From Gongronella butleri (Eukaryota > Mucoromycota > Mucoromycetes > Mucorales > Cunninghamellaceae): a DNA stretch of 64,000 bases. The stretch covers positions 1,226,501 to 1,290,500 of the forward strand of contig JAIWZP010000001.1 in NCBI GenBank assembly GCA_025201375.1. Direction: 5' to 3'. Both the position numbers and the translations under genes were made by a program. This document shows, piece after piece, positions 56,321-64,000 of this stretch. Each line of letters starts with the position of its first letter. Within the stretch, counting starts at the first letter, position 1. The notes below the pieces were generated by a model. That model saw only the letters and a list, made by a program, of their open reading frames with translations, was not told the origin of the DNA and made no database searches.

Positions 56321-57290
56321 CTAAATGTCATTGTCGCTGTCAGTGTGGTCGTCGTCCTCAATGTTAACGTGGTCGTTGTCATCATTGTCATCATCATTGT
56401 CGCTGGCATCGTCGTCATCGTCATCCAGGGTATCAGATTCGCGATCAAAATTGAGCTGCTGGACATACGCGCCAAACATCTCCCTGGCCTCAGCGCCAAA
56501 CGCGAGCTCCATGGCGTGCGCGTAGTTCGCTGTGTCGGCCGTACGGAGCACGACATCCATCGCATCAAGAAAGGATTCATGCGATGCAACATGCGTTTCA
56601 CTGACCACATCTGCCATTGCGTCGTCCGTGGGTGGCCATAGACGCGTACCTTTCATGTAGCGACTCTGACGACCTAAAAAAAAGGGGGGCAGCGCATAAG
56701 ATTCCGCAAACTCGGGTCGTTTGCACATAATTGGCAATTTTCTTCCAAAATCATACCATTCCGCCTCCTTGGAATCACTTTCTTTCGCCCAATGGTATAG
56801 CATGTGTCCTCGAGACCATGTCTGGTGCACCGAGCACAGGGCTGGCCCATGTTGCACCTGCGACCTGCCTTTTTGCAATTGACTAAGAAAATCACGAATC
56901 AGGATGGCCAAAAAGAATAAATGAATCGTTTATACCACACATCGCTGCGCGTCTGGTATCTGCGCGATCGGCAATTCTGGCCACGGGTGTAAATGACATG
57001 TTGTACGCGCCACCCACGGCATTTGCTTTAGGAATTGAGAAGCTAGGCGCCTCTGGGATCGAAATCGACCTTGACGGCACGGCATTCTCCGCTTGCCGGT
57101 GGCCCTGTGACGTTGACGGTGCCTCCAGATCACGATCCACGGTCCTCTCCTTTGCCCTTGCTGAAGTCGAGGCGGTGGAGGGGCCAAATTGCTCTAAATC
57201 GTTGTCGTCGCCTTCCGAGGCCTGTGAATGGCGAGGCGGCGCAGGATCACGGTATCCGACCAGATCTGCAAACGTCAATAGCGAACTCAT
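56321..57290 (-). CDS. Zn(II)2Cys6 binuclear-cluster protein
   Basis: Three exons (57290-56936, 56882-56757, 56673-56321) give 277 residues. Splicing at 56935 unites the cluster: AMC, then VNCKKAGRRCNMGQPCARC and TRHGLEDTC, i.e. Cys118-x2-Cys121-x6-Cys128-x5-Cys134-x2-Cys137-x8-Cys146, the fungal Gal4-type spacing. Basic residues follow (IGRKKVIPRRR). The first 117 residues are disordered; the C-terminus is a helical stretch ending in an Asp-rich acidic tail, a possible activation region. The cluster sits in the middle of a short protein and there is no large middle-homology domain, unlike typical 600-900-residue family members. An intron-like gap (57366-57295) suggests an upstream, probably untranslated, exon. 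Confidence 0.83.
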
Positions 57291-59249
57291 GGATCTAAAC
57301 AAGAAAAAACAGAGCCATGAGAACACGCTCCACGCCAAATAAACAGAAAAAGGGCGCATATTTACCTTGAATCGGGATGCTGGCTTCAAGTGATCGCCTG
57401 ACAGAGCGAGAAGAAAAAAAAAAAAAAAAAAAAAGCAGGACGCGGAAAGAATAGCAGAGAGAGAGAGAGAGAGAAAAAAAAAGAGGACTCCGACGCTAAA
57501 ATTAAACATTTTTGACGCGTTTTGGCGCCAGGCTGGATATTGTCAAATATTTTGAGTCAAAATTCCTCGACATCTGTTATAACTAGACACAATGCACTGG
57601 CATAACAAAAGGAGCAGAATTTGATTCTCTATCGAATGAGACCAGTTTCACAAGTGTTCAATGAAAGCTTATGGAGCAAACAGCGTTTTTGAGACAAATC
57701 TTTGATTTCGAATTTCTCGAGAATCAGCCGACGAATTGCTTTTTGGACAGCACTTTTACAAATAAAATTGGGGTCAATGCATCAAATCGTGTCAATTTGG
57801 AGTGGTTTTTTCATGGTCTGTCAATCAAATTTTGGTAGGCAACCCACTGCTTAAAAGGCTGGAATTTCAAACCGAAAAAAAAACACCGCCACGCCAAATT
57901 ATTCACTTGAAACATGACACTTTACTACCCTATCTTGTAATAGTTCTTGTAATCGGAGTGCACATGATGGATGGATGCACTGATCGTTGTTTGACTTTTG
58001 CGTGCATTCTTGGTTTATTTTATTTCTTTTTTTTTTCAATTTGCCACCAATGCCGCGCCTTGCACGCCATTGGCTAGGCACTGGTCAGGGTCCACGTGTC
58101 TTTGGGCTGAGCGGGTCAGTGCTTGATCTTGACTTGTATTTCTTGCTTGCTTGTTTTGCTTGTTTCCTTTTTTCTTTTTCTTGATTGATTCAAATGTTTG
58201 CCTTGCCACGCCATGCGCGTCTTGGCCAGGCACGAGTACAGATGCACACGATCCTTGTTAAACGTAATTGAGGATGATCTGGTCGTGTGTCAATTCATTT
58301 CCTTTTTTTTAACGCGCCATCTACGCGCCAATGGCTCCGAGCGCGTCGGCTCGCGCGCCCTTTGAGCGCGTTTGCCTCTCGACACGAGCTGGGCCGTCAC
58401 AGGAGGAGGACATGCAACGGGCGTGACGTGTGAGGTGCACATGCTTTGTGCACGAGGAAGTAGACAGATAAAGATCATTTGTGTGATGAACCGTGTATCA
58501 TAATACTTTAGTTCTCAAATTTAATTATATGTACACATCAGTACAGTATGATAGGAGAATCTGGCCATCATCTCAGCGCGGCTGGAATCATTATAAACAC
58601 CGAAATTTCACATGCATTTCTTTTCATTGCTCTCTTTCGGCGCATCCCATCGTCATAAACGCGCCATTCACCAAAGGAACGCGTGGCCAGCAACACTAGC
58701 GCGCGTGTCGTTCCGTGGATACTCGGCGATTCATGCCGATGTTGCCTAAATTGTTTGATTCCGGCTCGTGTCGCATAGTCGTGGCACCTTGATTAATACT
58801 CGGACGACGCAAGCGACTTCAGAAAAAAAACACGTGGCGGCTCTAGAGATCTTCCATTTGCAGCGGATTGCGTGCGTTTGATTAATCGATCACCTGCAGC
58901 AGAACAAATGATAAGCTAGACAACTTGGATGGGCTAGCCCACAAGGTAACTTGTGATCCCCAGCCAAGGAACTCTGTTTAACATGTGTAACCATCCCTCA
59001 AGCGACCTACTTGATTCCAGGTGCGTGTCGTCCGTCACACATCAAAGAGCAATTGGGGGGGGGTTGTGCGATTCTGAGATTTTTTTTTATTTCTTCTGTG
59101 TTCTAGGCCTCTGGCAATAGTCACGGTCTAAACATGTTTGACAACAATTCACATGCTTAATTTCATTTAGCAAGTCGTATCTCGGTGACAATCAAGAAGT
59201 TTTGTTTTAAAATACTGCAAACGCGTATCACACAATAAAAAAAGAGCTT
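57291..59249. other. Intergenic interval with one repeat copy
   Basis: Holds the leader of the Zn2Cys6 gene, a GA-run (57454-57472), a weak family 2 copy (57600-57800), a direct repeat of GCCACGCCAT-like sequence (58060-58240) and a TACAGTA at 58542. No gene supported. Confidence 0.5.
57600..57800 (+). repeat. Dispersed repeat family 2, diverged copy 4
   Basis: TCTATCGAATGAGACCAGTT, TTTGATTTCGAATTTCTCGA and GGGGTCAATGCATCAAAT correspond in order to copies at 14.4, 42.0 and 43.2 kb, but identity is low. Confidence 0.5.
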
Positions 59250-60366
59250 TTACAGGTTAGCAGTGTCTAATTGAGAAAAAGGTTCCAGAAATTGGGAAAT
59301 GGCGCGCTTGGCAGGTGTCGACGAGGGCACAAAATGACTAAAGTAACAAAGAAGCGAGCGTGTCACGTCCATGTTTTCCCGAGATGCTGGTTTTTTTTTT
59401 TTTTTTTGTGATTTTCTTGGTCTTACGTTCCATCATGACGGAAGATAGTGGGCGACTTGTAGCACGCAGCGAGCTTGTCCATGTCCTCTGGAAGTACAAT
59501 ATGGTCCACATTGCCGATAATGTGCAAGGATTTTGTGGATTTCTTGCTTGTTGGCGAAAACAGCGGCTTCAGCGCCTCCTGTTGCTTGGGCACGAACCCA
59601 GCGACGCTGATGACGAATTTCAGGGGCGGATGCGCAAACTCGGGCTCGATGAACCCGGGCAAAATGGACCGGTCCTCAAGCATGTTGGACAAGCACGTCG
59701 CCAAGCACGCCCCCTGAGAAAAGCCAAGAACTCCATCAAAGGGACCCTAAAAAAAGACGAATTGGAGCGTGTGAGGTCGTTCAATGGGCCCAACAATGGG
59801 CAATGTTTGCCAAGTGCTCATCCTACCTCTTCCAATAAGATGCGCTTAAGCATAGATAAGGTTTCCATGGTGCCAACACATGTGCCATCGTCCTGCAATG
59901 ACTTGTAGCGCAGTGGATACCACCAACCAAACAGCTGGCGCTCTAAAATGAATGAAAAAAAGAGGGGCGGGGAGCAGCCGGAGCGTCAATGGCTTGGGAT
60001 TCATGCACCGAGGGCGATCTTTCATGCATGTCCCCTGGTACAATTGCGTGTTTTACGTGCCTTTTGATACGGCTGTCTCTTGCTCCTTGGCGCGTTCCTC
60101 CACGGTATGATATGCTTTTGGCTGGATAGGATGTGGACCGGTCACGTACACTGCACAATAATAGAATTAGATTTTTTTTTTCTTTGTCAGAAAACAAAAA
60201 TGCCAAGAGGTGGATTTTTCCTTTTTGTGAATGGACGCGAGACTCTGTGTATTTTACCGAATTCAGCGAGCGAGTCGACACTCTCGCGCAAGGCCTTGGT
60301 TTGCTGCGCAAAGATAATTTCGTTTTGAAAGAGGCCATGGAGGCAAAGAACACGCAGCTTGCTCAT
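59250..60366 (-). CDS. FSH1: FSH1/OVCA2-family serine hydrolase
   Basis: Small alpha/beta-hydrolase; the family includes yeast Fsh1-3 and human OVCA2, whose natural substrates are esters or thioesters. Five exons (60366-60258, 60150-60061, 59942-59827, 59746-59427, 59337-59250) give 240 residues, against 243 in yeast Fsh1. Motifs: LRVLCLHGLFQN at the N-terminus, nucleophile elbow GVLGFSQGAC (Ser115), acid HIIGNVDHIV (Asp186), and catalytic His in HDGTHFVPSS (His213), which appears only after splicing out 59426-59338. Intron 2 needs a GC donor (AAAG then GCACGT) to keep frame; other donors break the conserved ERQLFGWYPLRY segment. The gene is divergent from the membrane-protein gene (248-bp spacer). 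Confidence 0.9.
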
Positions 60367-60614
60367 GAGGAGAAGGTGCAAGAATTGGCTGACAGGGGCA
60401 AAGGAAAAAATAAAATTGAAAAGGGGGGCTCACCACGGGAAATGCCGAACCAAATGTCTATTTTGAGCCCGCATTGCTTGTGTCACCAGAAAGTCCATCG
60501 AACGAGACAAAAAAAAAAAAAATTGGCCCATGTCTTCCCATCCCTTCCTTTTTTTTTTCCTTTTCTCTTTCCACTTTTTTTTTATTTTAGTTTTTTTTAT
60601 CTTGTATCTTTGCC

Positions 60615-62826
60615 ATGGACAAGCAAGGATATGTTGCTTTGCCGACGTCCGAGAAGCCACCTTCTTATGAAGAGGCACCGTTGCAGCTGCCCGACCCAGT
60701 GACGGCCGCCAAGGAGCGCCGCCGTCGCCGACTGCGCGTCTGGCTGCCGGTGCTGCTCGTCTCGGTCGCATTGTTCTCCTGGACCATGTTCCCTCGCCAT
60801 GTACGATTCAGCCAATTTGATGAACAGGTAATTTTCAATGGTGCCTGATGACCAAATTAATCAAAAGAGAGGATGGCAACTCCCCTTTTCTCCCTTTTTT
60901 TCATTATGCAATTTAGCTCACCCCCTTTTTTCCCATTCACAGCAAGAGATGCGCGTGGTCGATCTCGGCTTTCACAGCTCTGCCTACAATGACAATCTCG
61001 CTGTCCAGGATTTGCAAGAATTCATGAATGGCTATGTCAATGGCATTGAGCGTGCACGCTCTCGACACCACCACCACCACCACCATCCTCATCCTCACCA
61101 CGGCCCCGAATCCGACCCAATTGACGAAAACGAGACTCATCCACCTCCTCCTCCTCCTCCTCCTCCTCCATCTCACCATGGCCACCACCATCCTCCTCCT
61201 CCGCATCATCATGGCCATCCTCCTCGTCCTCCCCATCACGGCCATCCTCCTCCCCTTCCTCCTCACCATCCGCCTCATGAAGAAGAGCCTGTATTCTTCC
61301 CTCCTCCTCCTCCTCCTCCTCCCGCTTTCTTTGATGAAGAACCCATGGAAATGGACTCTTTCCCGCTTGTTGATCCGTCATGGGCATTTGACGAGCTTAT
61401 GCCTCAATTGCACGCGGATGACGAGCAAGATGATGAGCTGGAGCAAGATGACGAGCGCGATGACGAACACGATGACGAGCACGACGACGACGAATTACGC
61501 CTCGGCCACCACATGCACGCGTCCAAGCGTGATGCTGACGACGAGCCCGAATTTGTGCAAGAATTGCCGACGCATCGACGCATCCACTTGTCGCCCGACG
61601 CGATCAAGACGACGCTCAAGAACAATCACGCCAAGCGCGCCATTGTGACCGAGAATGAATCCGCAGTCGAGACTTTTACTGGATCCGCCACCAACGAGAC
61701 GTCTCTGTGGCTGCATCTGCACACGGGCCCGCGCGCCTTTGGCAATGTCACCGTGCGCCAAGACAACGCGCAAAAGGACATCTCCATCGTCTTCCGCACG
61801 CCCAATGCCACCTGGTTCCAGCATATCGAGGTCGACACGCGCACATGGGACAATTTGGTCGTTTTCAAGGTGAATCGCCGCCGCGGCTGCCCCGGTCGCC
61901 GCAACCACCGCAACGCGCACCACCCTCCCCTTTCTCCACACGAGGAAAACATGCCTGAGCGTCTCCAAGTGGAAGAAGATGATCAAGAACACGACAAAAA
62001 GCATAATATCAAGCACGAAATCAAAAAAATCAAGCATGACATCAAGGAGCGCAAGCATCGCCTCAAGGAATGGAAGCATAAGCACAAGCACCATCACCAT
62101 GACCGCAAAGAAAAGAAACACGGCAAGCCCAACGACGCTGAAACCCGCCCCAAGTTCTATTACGACGTCGATGTCATCTTGCCCGGCCAGGTGAACGTGA
62201 AAAACTTGGAAATCCGCTTGTCCCATGGCGTCATTAACACCGACGCGTCGCTCACCAACGAGTTCAAGAATGTCATCCTTTCCGTCAACCACGGACACGT
62301 CTTTGTCAAGGTGAAAAAAAGAAAAAAAAACGAAATATCATATGCTGATGGATCTCATTTCTTTTTTTTTTTTTTGCAGAATCTTGAAGCGGAGCGCATC
62401 ATTGTTGCGTCGTACCAAGGCTCGATTGAAGGCACTTTCCAACCCAAAGATCGCTTTGCCCTGGGCACCATGTATGGTGATGCCAGCGTGCGCATTCAGC
62501 CAAAGCAGCGAGACCAGGTCCATATGGCCTTGGCTGCGCCCAATGGCGAGATCCAAGCCGCAGTCGTAAGCTCATTCTCATTTTTTTTAACCGAAATCAT
62601 GCAGCTGACATGATTTTTTTTCTCTTTTTAGACGCGCGACGCGTTTCAAGGCCGCTTTGTCGTGAGTGCCACGCGCCCCAAGGCCACGGACCAGCACGGC
62701 GATCGCGTGCTCACCAACATGAACGACGATGGCATGACTTTTGTCTCGTCTGTCGCGTCCGAGGAGCTCTCCAGCAGCCAATTGGATATCCATGCGCAAA
62801 CGGATGCCCACCTATTCCTTGATTAG
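60615..62826 (+). CDS. Hypothetical single-pass membrane protein with PPxY motif and His/Pro/Asp-rich region
   Basis: Four exons (60615-60827, 60943-62310, 62380-62565, 62632-62826; all phase 0) give 653 residues. A short cytosolic N-terminus contains PPSYEEAP, a PPxY motif for WW-domain ligases such as Rsp5. A basic stretch (KERRRRRLRVW) precedes one membrane helix (LPVLLVSVALFSWTMF), giving a probable type II topology. Outside come a His-run/Pro-run region, an Asp/Glu tract, and then repeated beta-strand sequence (SLWLHLHTGPRAFGNVTVRQ, NLEIRLSHGVINTDASL, LEAERIIVASYQGSIEGTF) resembling DUF4097-type beta-helix proteins, interrupted by a Lys/His coil (KHEIKKIKHDIKERKHRLK). The His/Asp tracts could bind metal. 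Function unknown. Confidence 0.8.
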
Positions 62827-62894
62827 GTCCCCAAACAGCTGTTTTTCTTATTTTATCACAGTCCAATAAATTTGAACGAATATTCTATCCCTCA

Positions 62895-62928
<34 letters not shown>

Positions 62929-63288
62929 GATCATTTGGAATCAAAAAGCAAATTTTCTCTCGTTTTTCGCTTTGCAATCGCAATAAGCTGGCCCAAAGCA
63001 ACTGCGCGCGACCAAGGTCGATGGTTGTCAAGCCATTTTGGTCAATAAGCTAGGAGTTGTGCTAGACGATGGTCGAGAAACATATGATTTGGAGCCTAGT
63101 TGTGACTTTTGTTCGTTTTTCCCGAATTATAATTCGTGTCGCAGCACATAGCCATATCGCCTTCAAAAGGGTGCAGGATAAAAAAAAAAAAAAACGTGAC
63201 AGTCCTAGCTCCCAATCAGGCAAAATCTGCGCTTTGACCGAAATTTCTTTCTCCTTTGCTTTTTTCTTGCCTCTTCTTTTTGTCCGTC
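62827..63288. other. Intergenic spacer
   Basis: Contains an AATAAA signal at about 62866, a poly-T tract (62900-62926) and the upstream region of SEN34 with a poly-A run (63181-63194). No gene supported. Confidence 0.5.
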
Positions 63289-63974
63289 ATGGCTGATCAG
63301 CAGCAGCTTATCCAGATCCAGGTGCATGGCGATCAACACCTGGTCTTTGACGTCAAAGGCAAGTAAAACATGTTGTGGAGTCGCTCTCACACGCGTTTTT
63401 CCGCTTTTTTTTTTTTTTTTGTCAGACGTGCAAAGACTGCGTGACGAGCACGGGCTTATCGGTTCCTTGTTGGGCACACTGCCACGCTATCCCCAGCAAA
63501 ACGGGTTTTTTGGGCTGCCAATGCTCCTTTTTCCCGAGGTGGCTGCTTTGGCCGTGCGCGAAGGTATGAAATTCAATCATCAAAGATATTTTTTTTTCGT
63601 CAATTGACGCGTGTGCCCGCATTCCCTCGATTTTTCTAGGCTTTGCGACATTGACAAAGGCGCAAGGCACGCCGGAGCCAGTGATTGACGAGACGAAATA
63701 CCTAGTGTACCGGTATTTATGGCGCCAGGGCTTGTACATGACGCACGGGATGAAATTTGGCGGAGATTATCTTGCCTATCCCGGCGATCCGATGCGCTAC
63801 CATAGTCACTATGTGGTGCGCGCACAAGACCGCAAGGAAACATGGACAATGACGGATCTCGTCGCCATGGGCCGACTTGCCGTCACGACAAAAAAGACGT
63901 TTGTGCTTGCCTCGCCCATGGATAACGACAGCGACCATGTTCAATGCGTGACCATTGCGTGGGCTGGCTTTTGA
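63289..63974 (+). CDS. SEN34: tRNA-splicing endonuclease catalytic subunit SEN34
   Basis: One of two catalytic subunits of the tRNA-splicing endonuclease; it cleaves the 3' splice site of pre-tRNA introns. Three exons (63289-63358, 63426-63563, 63640-63974) give 180 residues. The C-terminal nuclease fold is clear: DETKYLVYRYLWRQGLYMTH, GMKFGGDYLAYPGDP (catalytic Tyr116), RYHSHYVV (His124) and AVTTKKTFVLAS (Lys154/155), ending VQCVTIAWAGF. The N-terminal domain is short and the long, variable linker of other fungal Sen34 proteins (usually 270-310 residues) is missing, so the protein is about the size of archaeal EndA. Intron 1 requires a GC donor (AAAG then GCAAGT) to join GTC-AAA-G to AC-GTG. 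Confidence 0.93.
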
Positions 63975-64000
63975 GGTCAAGCAATGGGCTCGTTGCGACG

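Overview
The window is nuclear DNA of a fungus, most likely an early-diverging (Mucoromycota-type) mould; the lineage is my inference. Evidence: intron-dense genes with short GT-AG introns carrying long poly-T/poly-A runs, an Rag/Gtr1 GTPase, a Zn(II)2Cys6 regulator, an FSH1 hydrolase, an alpha-arrestin and DUF1640/STIMATE-family proteins. I rebuilt 19 protein-coding genes by joining exons with consistent splice phase, and found no convincing tRNA or rRNA.

Layout. 1-3.9 kb: a mitochondrial MutS homologue (MSH1, running off the left edge) divergent from an intronless WD40 protein. 3.9-8.0 kb: gene-free, with a 129-bp tandem duplication and one copy of a dispersed repeat (family 1). 8.0-12.9 kb: a nucleotide-sugar transporter, an unrecognised Ser/Pro-rich protein and an FMP32/MCUR1-type mitochondrial coiled-coil protein. 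12.9-16.2 kb: repeats of families 1 and 2. 16.2-22.4 kb: GTR1 (RagA) divergent from a 13-exon USP25/28-like protein whose catalytic Cys and Asn/Asp are replaced. 22.7-27.7 kb: a roughly 5-kb inverted repeat made of two foldback-like elements facing each other. 28.9-40.8 kb: STIMATE-family membrane protein, REV1 (19 exons), a Ser-rich orphan, Rab GDI and NSE2/MMS21. 40.9-47.9 kb: repeat-rich desert with about 160-bp satellite units, a 505-bp higher-order repeat and an AT-rich minisatellite. 47.9-64 kb: alpha-arrestin, an orphan, a bHLH factor, a Zn2Cys6 protein, FSH1, a His/Pro/Asp-rich membrane protein and the tRNA-splicing endonuclease subunit SEN34.

The genes do not form a single pathway. 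Common themes are DNA repair and genome maintenance (MSH1, REV1, NSE2), membrane traffic and ubiquitin (GDI, arrestin, pseudo-USP), TOR signalling (GTR1) and mitochondria (MSH1, FMP32). Several neighbours are divergent pairs sharing short spacers: MSH1/WD40, GTR1/USP, STIMATE/REV1 and FSH1/membrane protein.

The most notable results are: (1) TACTGTA/TACAGTA heptamers that sit where paralogous repeat copies have only TA, the footprint expected from Tc1/mariner excision, seen at three independent loci; (2) the nested foldback inverted repeat; (3) the pseudo-deubiquitinase; (4) three GC-AG introns; (5) a nucleosome-sized satellite with a trimer-like higher-order repeat.
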